Assembly (NCBI GenBank): GCA_963210315.1
Contig: OY723308.1
Location: 1,550,001-1,614,000, forward strand
Source of the DNA: Rhynchopus euleeides
Lineage: Eukaryota > Euglenozoa > Diplonemea > Diplonemida > Diplonemidae
Reading direction: 5' to 3'
DNA: 64,000 nt
The position numbers were made by a program, and so were the translations under genes. A model generated the notes under the pieces. It was not told the DNA's origin and did not search any database. It saw only the letters and a list, made by a program, of their open reading frames with translations. This document shows positions 40,837-50,389 of the stretch, in pieces (position 1 is the stretch's first letter; every line of letters starts with the position of its first letter).

Positions 40837-41883
40837 ATGGAGGCACACCTGCGTGATGGGCGCACAGGCGAGAGGCACGCCGTCGACATCGGGGCGGACG
40901 ACACGCCTGCAGTGGTGCAGGCCATCGCGCATCAGGCGTTCCGCTACGGTGCTGAGGTGGTCCCGGGTGAGCTGCAGCTGTCGGTGGGGGGCCAGGTGCT
41001 GTGCGGCGAAGAGCCGCTAAGTGGTGCTGCAGGTGTGGAGGGTGGGTGCACCATTGATGTGGAGCGGGTGGAGCCGCTTCAGTCGGAGCGCAGCGCAGTG
41101 CTGGCTGCTGTGTCTCACTCTGAACGCGCCATGTGGCTTGCGTCTGCATCCCTGCTGGCTGATCGTGACTTTATTCTGTCCGCTGTTGAGGCGAACCCAT
41201 TCGCCTTTGCGCACGCCCCTGAACCCATGAGGTCCGATCGGGACATCATACGGAAGGCTGTTCTACATGCAGACTACACCACCTACTCCCTCTTGGGGTA
41301 CGCGCACGGGCCCCCGCTGGCTGATCGTGACTTTATTCTGTCTCTTGTTCAGGCAAATCCATTCACCTTCCAGTACACCCCTGATCCCATAAGGGCCGAT
41401 CGAGAGATCGTGTGGGCTGCTGTTCAACAGGACCCTGATCTCCTTCAATACGCACATGGGTCCCTGAAGGCTGATCGTGCCTTTGTTCTGGCTGCTATTC
41501 AGAAAGACGCTGTCGCCTTGAAGTACGCCGATGATTCTCTGAGGGCCGATCGCGAAGTGGTCTTGGCCGCGATGGAACGCAGTGCGTATGCCTTTGAGCA
41601 TGCGCATGCATCCCTGCAAACCGATCGTGAGCTGGCCCTCCGCTACGTTCGGGAGAACCCCTTTAATTTCAGGACATTGCATGACACCCTGAAAGCCGAC
41701 CGCGAAATCGTTGCAGCCGTTGTCCGACGTGCACCCCGTGTACTGTCGTACGCACACCCCTCCATGCAGGCTGATCCGAAGGTCGTGAGCGCCGCTCATC
41801 CGTGGCGGTCGAACTTCACGTGGAGGCTGTGCCGCCCTCGCTACTGGTGTGTCTCGCATGCTGATCTGGAACAACAGGTCTGA
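40837..41883 (+). CDS. Ubiquitin-like + DUF4116 repeat protein (intact copy)
   Basis: 348 residues. The N-terminal ~75 residues look like a ubiquitin fold: an AVVQAIAHQAF helix, then LQLSVGGQVLCGEEPLSGAA and GCTIDVE strands in the order expected of a ubiquitin-like domain. From about residue 85 the protein is built of repeats of the DUF4116 type, with cores ADRDFILSAVEANP, ADREIVWAAVQQDP, ADRAFVLAAIQKDA and ADREVVLAAME, spaced about 45-50 residues apart. These are common in protists and in some intracellular bacteria; their function is not established. Relative to copy 1 it lacks 21 codons that complete the first repeat. It precedes sulfatase 4 by about 1 kb, with a spacer also found between copy 1 and sulfatase 1. 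Likely an intracellular scaffold, but that is inference. Confidence 0.88.
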   Translation: MEAHLRDGRTGERHAVDIGADDTPAVVQAIAHQAFRYGAEVVPGELQLSVGGQVLCGEEPLSGAAGVEGGCTIDVERVEPLQSERSAVLAAVSHSERAMWLASASLLADRDFILSAVEANPFAFAHAPEPMRSDRDIIRKAVLHADYTTYSLLGYAHGPPLADRDFILSLVQANPFTFQYTPDPIRADREIVWAAVQQDPDLLQYAHGSLKADRAFVLAAIQKDAVALKYADDSLRADREVVLAAMERSAYAFEHAHASLQTDRELALRYVRENPFNFRTLHDTLKADREIVAAVVRRAPRVLSYAHPSMQADPKVVSAAHPWRSNFTWRLCRPRYWCVSHADLEQQV

Positions 41884-42861
41884 CCGCGTGTGTCACTGCT
41901 GTTCTATGTGACTGGAAACCGTGCCTGACGTCAGGCCGTTCCAGATGTGTGAATGTGGCAACGCTTGGTGGGCCTTTTCTTGTTTTGTTGTGCAGACCGG
42001 TGTCGGGTAGTAATTACATTGCTTTGGGGGTCTTCGCTGCAGTGCACAACGGTGCTTTCGGTGCGTGTCACAACAAGTGGCAAGTCTCTGAACTTTACCG
42101 ATGTTTGCCGACATCGACGACCCCTTTGCCCGAAATGACTGGTCTGAACCTCTCCCATTCTCTCAGGGTCTTGCCACTGGCCGATTTTGCGGGTTTGCGG
42201 GTCCAAGCGAGTCGACTCGTCGCACCCCACTGTTCCTCCCGGCCCTCAGCGATTTCTGGCCCCCCTTGAAGCCGACAGTGAAGTACCGGTACCGCTACAA
42301 CTCTTGCAAACCCGAACTACAAACACAGAGAGATCTTGAGTCTCTCACAAACCGGAAGTGCTGAGACAGATTGTCTCGGCGAAATCAGCCTTGGCTGCTG
42401 TGGGATGCGCTCGAGAACAGTGCGGTGTGACCCTTGTGTGTTGTGAAGGCACGGCTGCTTGCCATGTTCGTTGTTGCTCCCTCGAACCTCAGGCCCTGCA
42501 GGGGCCAGCTACCTGTGACACTTCACATCCTTGCTGACCTCTGCCAGGTGCCATTGGGGCAGTGTGTGTTGACTGAGGTATCGCCACAATATGCCCACCT
42601 CTACAGGGGGCTTGTTGTGCGTTCTGGCCCTCGGCACCTCAGGAGGAAGTGCCTCAGCCGACTTGTATCCGTGCACGTGGAAACCCACAGCCACTTCCCA
42701 CCCTTCCCCCACGTGTGGGTCTCTGATTATTAAAGTTCGTGCTCCTGCTGTCTCAGTGCCCCAGCTGCTTGACTTGTCGCGCGTTTGCCTGTCCTTTGAC
42801 GCTACACTTTCCCGTTCACATGATACACACATACACCGTCGCGCAGGTTTGTTTCGGCAAG
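41884..42861. other. Spacer between DUF4116 gene and sulfatase 4
   Basis: No gene seen. 41893-42105 matches 11190-11395; 42500-42861 is the start of duplication unit B and matches 34586-34947. Confidence 0.75.
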
Positions 42862-45800
42862 ATGATGCGGACTTCGCTTGCGGTGCTGGCTGTGTCAGCG
42901 TGTGTGTCGGCGAAGGCGCCGCACGTTGCGCTGATCCTTGCGGATGACTTCGGGTGGTCGAACTTGGGTTACCACAACCCGTACTCGAAGGAGGTGGTGA
43001 CGCCCAACCTCGACAGCCTGGCGGCACAGGGTGTGAAGCTGGAGCGCCACTACGTGTACAAGTTCTGCTCCCCCACACGGTCTGCTCTGCAGACCGGGCG
43101 GTACTCGGTGCACGTGAACGACAAGAACGCGGACCCGACGATCCGGAACAAGGCAGACCCTGTGGGCGGGTACGCAGGGATCCCTGTGAACATGACGGGT
43201 ATTGCACAGAAGATGCGTCTGGCGGGGTACCGCACACACGCCACAGGGAAGTGGGACGCAGGGATGGCCACACCGCGCCACTCGCCAGCAGGGCGTGGGT
43301 ACGAGTCGTGGCTCGGCTACTTCCACCACGCGAACGACTACTACACGCAGAAGCTGGGGATCACGGCGACGGCGGACGTCGACATCTGTGGCAGCATCTA
43401 CCGCGACCTGTGGTACAGCGACGCGAAGGCGAACGGCCCCGCACTGCACTGCAACGACACCAGCGTGTACGAGGAGGAGTACTTCATGAAGAACTCGCTG
43501 AACGTGATCAACAACCACAACGTGTCGGAGCCGCTGTTCCTCTTCCACTCCTTCCACCTGATGCACACGCCGCTTGAGGTGCCTGACGAGTACCTGCAGC
43601 AGTTCGACTTCATCACCGACTCCCCCAACCAGCGCAAGCCGTACTCCGCAATGGTGAAGTACATGGACGACGTGGTCGGGAAGCTTGTGGACGCCTTCAA
43701 GGCACGCGGGATGTGGGACGACCTGCTCATCATCTTCCTGAGCGACAACGGCGGTCCGATCTACTTCCTGGGTGGTGCCAACAACTGGCCTCTGAAGGGC
43801 GGGAAGATGAGCGACTGGGAGGGTGGTGTGCGTGTGAACGCGTTCGTCAGCGGCGGGTACGTGCCTGAGAACGTGCGTGGTAAGATCCACGACAACTACG
43901 TGCACGTTGCCGACTGGTACACCACGCTGTGCGCCCTTGCCGGTGTGGACCACACCGACACGGAGGCGGTGGGTGCAGGGCTGCCTGCTGTGGACGGGGT
44001 GGACGTGTGGGCAGACATCACGAAGACGGCACAGGCACCCGCACGCACCCAGATGCACCTCAGCACGGAGGCGGTGATTGACGGGGACTACAAGGTGGTG
44101 ATCGGGGAGCAGCCCATGTCTGGGTGGACGCCACAGGTGTACCCGCGCGAGTTCTACCCGCAGCCGCAGTACAAGCTGGTGCCTGTTGACCACTGGCCGC
44201 AGGACTGCTCCTCGGGCTGCCTCTTCAACATCAAGGAGGACCCCAACGAGCGCTACAACCTTGCCGTGCAGCAGGCAGACAAGCTGCAGGAGATGATGGC
44301 GAAGCTGGCCGAGCTCAACAAGTCTTACTACAACCCCAACCGCGGCACTGGCGAGCTCGTGGCGTGCTACGTCGCACGCGAGACCTACGGCGGCTACTAC
44401 GGGCCCTTCGTCGACATCTGAGGCCCCACCTGACCAAGGATGCCCCGAGGGTGCACACCCGCACCTGACACCTGTCACCTCCTGCCAAGCCAACACCCGA
44501 CGACTGGCGTTTGCCTCCTTCTCGTGAGTGATCTTGCTGCGTGCTGTGGCTAGCTGCCCCATGCCGCTGTACCATTCGAACCCCTCCTTTGCACCACACC
44601 TCCTTTTGTTCTTGTTTTCCTCCTCTGCTCTCCTCCCCCCAAACCCCATACCCGCGTTCTACAGAAACTCAGTGAGAAAGGTAGCTGCAGCGCTTTGGGC
44701 AACGAACGGCCGACCTTGCCTTGTTGTTCTGACGGTGCGCGCAGTCACACTAATTTTTCAACAGGCAGGTTACGTGCGGTTTGTTCTCCATGGTTTGGCG
44801 CACAAACAACCCCTTATCTTTTTCGAACTGTTCCGCTGCATTGCACGCCATCTGTGCACTGCACCGACCCCAGCCCTCCCCTCCCCTGATCGACTGAGCC
44901 AAGAAGAGCTCCCATCCTGTGCGTTGCAGCCTCCTCCTCACCCGCTGTGTCGCCAGCCTGTCCCCCCTCCGTTGATTCGGACTGGGGCGGCTGCTGCATT
45001 CGTTTGTTCGCGGAGGGGATCTGCTGCTTCGTCGGTTGTGGTAGCAGCGTGTTTGTCGACGTGGGACGCGTTCATCGACTCACCCCCCCACCCCACCTCA
45101 CCTCACCTCACTCACCACTCACGATCCCGCCGAACCAATGCAACCGCCGGCACCCCCCACCCCGTGCTGCGTCTGCCGTGTGAGTCTCATCTCCTGCCGG
45201 CGGTGTGCTGATGTTCGAAGGACATGTTTGTTCATATGGGTTGCCTGTTGCTCCACCACGCAGCAGCTGCGCACCTTCGGGTCCGTTAAGCTGGCCTCTC
45301 TCCTTGCCAACACAGCAGTGTGGGCAGAGCCAGCGCTGCAGGAGCGTACAACACTTCCCATCACCAGACAAGCTCAGTTCATGCAGACCCCATTACCCCT
45401 GGCTGCATGCCTGACTTGCCCCCACCCCCCTCCCCCATCCCACACCCCACCCGCCCCCCCGCAACGTTTCCCCTTCTCTCCCCTGCCCCTCTCCTTCACA
45501 GCACCCGAAGGCAGCTCTTTTGCCTGTCTTTGCTCTTTTGCCCCACACCCCCTCGTGTTTTTCTTTGCCACAACTCTCTACAGTGTCTTATGCGCGGCGG
45601 CGCCGTTTGTTGTGTCGGACTGCAGCAGGAACTCCCTGTCAGTGGCACAATCGAAGGCAGCGCTGTGGGCAACACGGACTCCCGGCTCATTCAGCTGCAG
45701 GGATTTCTTTTGTTTTGCCCGGATTTGGCACAAAAAAACCCAATCTTTTTTGAATCGAAGAAGTGCAAAGGCCGGGGCTCACCGCCCTCCTGTGTGCTGG

Positions 45801-46281
45801 CTCTGGCTGTCGATACCAACTGTAGGCGCACACCACGGCATGGCCCTCCTGCTGTGCCAAGCAGTCCCTCTGTTGTTTCGAAGTGCAACTCCTGCAAGAT
45901 AGACTGACACAACCGCCAGACTGTCGGGCAGCATGTGGCCCCACAGGTTGCTTCCTTTCTGGAGCCCAGCCGGCCCCTCCCTTCGGCTCACCGTGTTGCC
46001 CGGGTGGGGTGTGTTGTCCTGTGCCAGATAGACGAGTTCCCCCATCCCCAGTGCCTCCCCAGAACCCCCTCGTGCCATAGTGCTGCCTGTGTGATCTGGC
46101 TCTTTCTTGGGTTTCCAGCGCAGCATGGCGTTCTCCACACAACCACTGTGTTGCTTGTGTGGGGTGACCGGTTCGTATACAGCGCAAAACGCAGGCCTTC
46201 ACGCTGTGGCGACAATGCCTCAGCGTTGTGCCTCGAGTGGGGACGATCGGTGCAGATAACGCGTGTGATAACAGACATGTG
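42500..46281 (+). repeat. Segmental duplication, unit B
   Basis: Near-identical partner of 34586-38508. The offset is 7914 bp in the sulfatase and changes after 36748 because of the MITE present only in unit A. Confidence 0.95.
42862..44421 (+). CDS. Arylsulfatase-like sulfatase 4 (GKWD type)
   Basis: 519 residues with the same start, signal peptide, CSPTRSALQTGR (Cys69) and GKWDAG as sulfatase 3. For most of its length it is almost base-for-base identical to sulfatase 3. From about 43870 onward it carries variants of other family members: GTGGGCAGACATC (VWADI) and GGACGCCACAGGTG as in sulfatase 5, and GAGGCGGTGGGT as in sulfatase 2. This mosaic is best explained by gene conversion. It is expected to be secreted and functional, since all visible active-site residues match its paralogues. 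It follows the intact DUF4116 gene, and its 3' flank repeats that of sulfatase 3 but lacks the MITE. Confidence 0.95.
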   Translation: MMRTSLAVLAVSACVSAKAPHVALILADDFGWSNLGYHNPYSKEVVTPNLDSLAAQGVKLERHYVYKFCSPTRSALQTGRYSVHVNDKNADPTIRNKADPVGGYAGIPVNMTGIAQKMRLAGYRTHATGKWDAGMATPRHSPAGRGYESWLGYFHHANDYYTQKLGITATADVDICGSIYRDLWYSDAKANGPALHCNDTSVYEEEYFMKNSLNVINNHNVSEPLFLFHSFHLMHTPLEVPDEYLQQFDFITDSPNQRKPYSAMVKYMDDVVGKLVDAFKARGMWDDLLIIFLSDNGGPIYFLGGANNWPLKGGKMSDWEGGVRVNAFVSGGYVPENVRGKIHDNYVHVADWYTTLCALAGVDHTDTEAVGAGLPAVDGVDVWADITKTAQAPARTQMHLSTEAVIDGDYKVVIGEQPMSGWTPQVYPREFYPQPQYKLVPVDHWPQDCSSGCLFNIKEDPNERYNLAVQQADKLQEMMAKLAELNKSYYNPNRGTGELVACYVARETYGGYYGPFVDI

Positions 46282-46515
46282 CAGCACTCAGCCCCCACCC
46301 CAGCTTGCTTGTGTTTCCCACGTGAGGCCACGAACATCATGTGCCACTTGGTTCACGTGCCTTGGGAAACGAAACAGCATCTCCTCTGAGTTGCAAGGGT
46401 TGCCTGCCTGCGTGGGCCCTGCTGCAGGGTGCGTGTGTCTGTGGAGGTTCTCTTTGCGCAGTTGGGTGTAGTTGGTCGCACTTTGCACACCGTCACGCAG
46501 GTTTGTTTGGGCAAG
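44422..46515. other. Spacer between sulfatases 4 and 5
   Basis: No gene seen. It is the 3' flank of unit B to 46281, followed by about 230 bp of leader-like sequence for sulfatase 5. The MITE-free insertion site is at 44660-44661. Confidence 0.65.
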
Positions 46516-48075
46516 ATGATGCGGACTTCGCTTGCGGTGCTGGCTGTGTCAGCGTGTGTGTCGGCGAAGGCGCCGCACGTTGCGCTGATCCTTGCGGATG
46601 ACTTCGGATGGTCGAATGTGGGTTACCACAACCCGTACTCGAAGGAGGTGGTGACGCCCAACCTCGACAGCCTGGCGGCACAGGGTGTGAAGCTGGAGCG
46701 CCACTACGTGTACAAGTTCTGCTCCCCCACACGGTCGTCTCTGCAGACCGGGCGGTACTCGGTGCACGTGAACGACAAGAACGTGGACCCAATTGTCCGG
46801 AACAAGGCTGACCCTGTGGGCGGGTACGCAGGGATCCCTGTGAACATGACGGGGATTGCACAGAAGATGCGTCAGGCGGGGTACCGCACACACGCCACAG
46901 GGAAGTGGGACGCAGGGACGGCCACACCGCGCCACACACCTATCGGGCGTGGGTACGAGTCGTGGCTGGGCTACTTCCACCACGCAAACGACTACTACAC
47001 GCAGAAGCTGGGCGTCACGGCGACGGGAAATCCTGACATTTGTGGCAGCATCTACCGTGACCTGTGGTACGGCGACGCGACGGCGAACGGCCCCGCACTG
47101 CACTGCAACGACACCAGCGTGTACGAGGAGGAGTACTTCACAAAGAACTCGCTGAACGTGATCAACAACCACAACGTGTCGGAGCCGCTGTTCCTCTTCC
47201 ACGCGTTTCACCTTGTGCACACACCGCTTGAGGTGCCTGACGAGTACCTGCAGCAGTTCGACTTCATCACCGACTCCCCCAGTCAGCGCAAGCCGTACTC
47301 CGCAATGGTGAAGTACATGGACGACGTGGTCGGGAAGCTTGTGGACGCCTTCAAGGCACGCGGGATGTGGGACGACCTGCTCATCATCTTCCTGAGCGAC
47401 AACGGCGGTCCGATCTACTTCCTGGGTGGTGCCAACAACTGGCCTCTGAAGGGCGGGAAGATGAGCGACTGGGAGGGTGGTGTGCGTGTGAACGCGTTCG
47501 TCAGCGGCGGGTACGTGCCTGAGAACGTGCGTGGGAAGATCCACGACAACTACGTGCACGTTGCCGACTGGTACACCACGCTGTGCGCCCTTGCCGGTGT
47601 GGACCACACCGACACGGAGGCAGTGGGTGCAGGGCTGCCTGCTGTGGACGGGGTGGACGTGTGGGCAGACATCACGAAGACGGCACAGGCACCCGCACGC
47701 ACCCAGATGCACCTCAGCACGGAGGCGATGATCGACGGGGACTACAAGGTGGTGATCGGGGAGCAGCCCATGTCTGGGTGGACGCCACAGGTGTACCCGC
47801 GCGAGTTCTACCCGCAGCCGCAGTACAAGCTGGTGCCTGTTGACCACTGGCCGCAGGACTGCTCCTCGGGCTGCCTCTTCAACATCAAGGAGGACCCCAA
47901 CGAGCGCTACAACCTTGCCGTGCAGCAGGCAGACAAGCTGCAGGAGATGATGGCGAAGCTGGCCGAGCTCAACAAGTCTTACTACAACCCCGACCGCGGC
48001 ACTGATGACCTCGTGGCGTGCTACGTCGCACGCGAGACCTACGGCGGCTACTACGGGCCCTTCGTCGACATCTGA
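46516..48075 (+). CDS. Arylsulfatase-like sulfatase 5 (GKWD type)
   Basis: 519 residues, ATG at 46516 with the shared signal peptide MMRTSLAVLAVSACVSA. Formylglycine motif CSPTRSSLQTGR (Cys69) and GKWDAG are present. It differs from sulfatases 3 and 4 mainly at residues 90-180 (KNVDPIVRNKAD, TATPRHTPIGRGY, GVTATGNPDICGS, GDATANGP), where parts resemble sulfatase 6 (HTPIGRGY), and it shares AFHLVHTPLEVP with sulfatase 2. The family is thus a patchwork of shared blocks. Secreted sulfate-ester hydrolase by family; substrate unknown. The leader CACCGTCACGCAGGTTT is the best match to the truncated remnant at 34443-34584, so the breakpoint there involved this gene or a close relative. Confidence 0.95.
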   Translation: MMRTSLAVLAVSACVSAKAPHVALILADDFGWSNVGYHNPYSKEVVTPNLDSLAAQGVKLERHYVYKFCSPTRSSLQTGRYSVHVNDKNVDPIVRNKADPVGGYAGIPVNMTGIAQKMRQAGYRTHATGKWDAGTATPRHTPIGRGYESWLGYFHHANDYYTQKLGVTATGNPDICGSIYRDLWYGDATANGPALHCNDTSVYEEEYFTKNSLNVINNHNVSEPLFLFHAFHLVHTPLEVPDEYLQQFDFITDSPSQRKPYSAMVKYMDDVVGKLVDAFKARGMWDDLLIIFLSDNGGPIYFLGGANNWPLKGGKMSDWEGGVRVNAFVSGGYVPENVRGKIHDNYVHVADWYTTLCALAGVDHTDTEAVGAGLPAVDGVDVWADITKTAQAPARTQMHLSTEAMIDGDYKVVIGEQPMSGWTPQVYPREFYPQPQYKLVPVDHWPQDCSSGCLFNIKEDPNERYNLAVQQADKLQEMMAKLAELNKSYYNPDRGTDDLVACYVARETYGGYYGPFVDI

Positions 48076-50389
48076 GGTCCCACCTGACGATGGATGTCCC
48101 GAGGGTGCACACCCGCACCTGACACCTGTCACCTCCTGCCAAGCCAACACCTCTACGACTGGCGTTTGCCTCCTTCTCGTGAGTGATCTTGCTGCGTGCT
48201 GTGGCTAGCTGCCCCATGCCGCTGTACCATTCGAGCCCCTCCTTTGCACCACCACACCTCAGGCAGTGATATCGGCACGACAACACCAGCGCGACTGACC
48301 ACTGCATGCACCCTCACTCCCTGGCCGCTATTGCACCACACCTCCTGTTGTTCTTGTTTTCCTCCTCCTCTCCGCCTACCCCCTCCGTTGATTCGGACTG
48401 GGGTGGCTGACTCATTCGGTTTGGGATGTGTGAATATCTGCTGCTTTGTCATTCGTGACAGTGGCGTGTGTATCGATCGTTCATCGCTTCATCACGCACC
48501 AATGCAACCGCCGGCACCCCCCACCCCGTGCTGCGTCTGCCGTGTGAGTCTCATCTCCTGCCGGCGGTGTGCTGATGTTCGAAGGACATGTTTGTTCATA
48601 CGGGTTGCCTGTTGCTCCGCCAAGCAGCAGCTGCGCACCTTCGGGTCCGTTATGCTGGCCACTTTCCTTGCCAACACAGCAGTGTGGGCAGAGCCAGCGC
48701 TGTAAGGCACCCCCTCAAAAGAAGCTTTTATTTCATGTTGATCCTCCTTTTTTGGAGTTGTGCTAACAACGCAGGAAACTTTGCTATGCATATCAAGCAG
48801 GACACACCACACCCGCAGCAGGCGTGTGGGGGTGCTCTCTGCGATCGACGAATACCCGCTGGTTCTTCTCCCCCCCCCTTTCTGATTTGCAGACCAAAGT
48901 TTCCCTGGCTGCATGCCTGACTTGCCCCCACCCCCCTCCCCCATCCCACACCCCACCCGCCCCCCCGCAACGTTTCCCCTTCTCTCCCCTGCCCCTCTCC
49001 TTCACAGCACCCGAAGGCAGCTCTTTTGCCTGTCTTTGCTCTTGCGGGTCTTCGCTCCGGTTCCGAAACGGTGTGTTTTTGGTCCATGCCCTCCTTTATT
49101 GCAGGTGAGCATCGCCAGACTCTTTGCCGAAAACTTGCCGAGAGCGAAGAATCCGTTGACCCGATACAATCTTAACACTGCAGAGGGCAGGCGTGTGCGC
49201 CGTTGTGGCGGCGTGACGTTCATAGCATCAGCACCCGAAAATTGCTGCGTGTGTCGTTTTGCATGCAGCAAGTCGGAGGCTTGCGCTTTGTGTCATCAGG
49301 CTGTGCTGTGCCGTGGGAAGCTACTGCCGGCCCCTGACCTCCCTTCCCGTTCAACTTTTTCTGCTGCTCCCGGGTTTGGCGCACAAACAACGCCTTATCT
49401 TTTTGAGCACAACAGCCTTCAGGGAGACCGTGCCGGTCCTGATGGGTCTCACCTCAGGGAGTCCATCTGGGCCGACACTTAGCGAGTCTAACCCTGCCTC
49501 TTTGGGAATTGCTTGGCAGCAGCCCCCACCCCCCCCTGAAGCACGAAAAGATGCTGAAGAGCAAAAGCCGGGGCTGGCCTCCCTTATGTGTGCTGCCTCC
49601 TGCCCGTTGATACCAAGCTGACTGTCGAACAAGAGTTACAGGATGCCATTGGTGGACTGACGCGGCCAAATCATCCGCTTGTTGTTTTAGACCAGATGGA
49701 ATCACAGCCTGTGTCAATGCATACAGGTGCAGGAGGTTTCCAAGGTGGGGTGTATCGAGAGGGCGCGAAGTGTCTTCACGGCAAGTCTTCATCCTTGGTT
49801 TGTCTCACAATTCTCTTGATCGTGACCTGGGTGTGAACCGATTGTGATCCCGGTAGGGTTATCATCCACTCCAACCGCAGTGTGGCCTTTTGTTTGTTGG
49901 TGTGCCGCGTGTTTTGCCGTCTTTTTTTCCACTCGTGGGACAGGCAAGGCCCGGACTCTTGATCCAGCAGGGGTTACCTCGTTCTTTTGTGCTGGCAAAC
50001 ACAATACTATTGTGAGATGAAGAAGGAACCATCTCAAGTATCGAACGCATACGGTTTGAACTGATTAGGACGCTTGGCAGAAGATGGGTCGGCTACGCCC
50101 TCGTGAGAGTTCCAAGGCACACTGTGACTGGTCCTCCCACCTGTGCTGTAACTTTCGGGAGCGGTGCTTCCGCCATGCATCCCGCAGTATGAATGACTCA
50201 CACACGGTTCGACCACACGGCAACTCATGGAGTCATGCTCAAGGAAGTCGGAAGCTGCTCCGCCCTCACACCACTCAATTGATATCTGCCACGGCTGCAG
50301 TTTCGTACATCAGCCTTTCAGTGATGCATGCCTGCCACCCGCCACCCATCAGGACTCTGAGTTCGCAGACAGCAGCGATTGCAGGTACG
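48076..50389. other. Spacer between sulfatases 5 and 6
   Basis: No gene seen. 48076-48420, 48490-48705 and 48905-49030 are diverged, rearranged pieces of the 3' flank found after sulfatases 3 and 4. A word TTTGGCGCACAAACAACGCC near 49375 recurs near 37115 and 44790. Confidence 0.6.
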
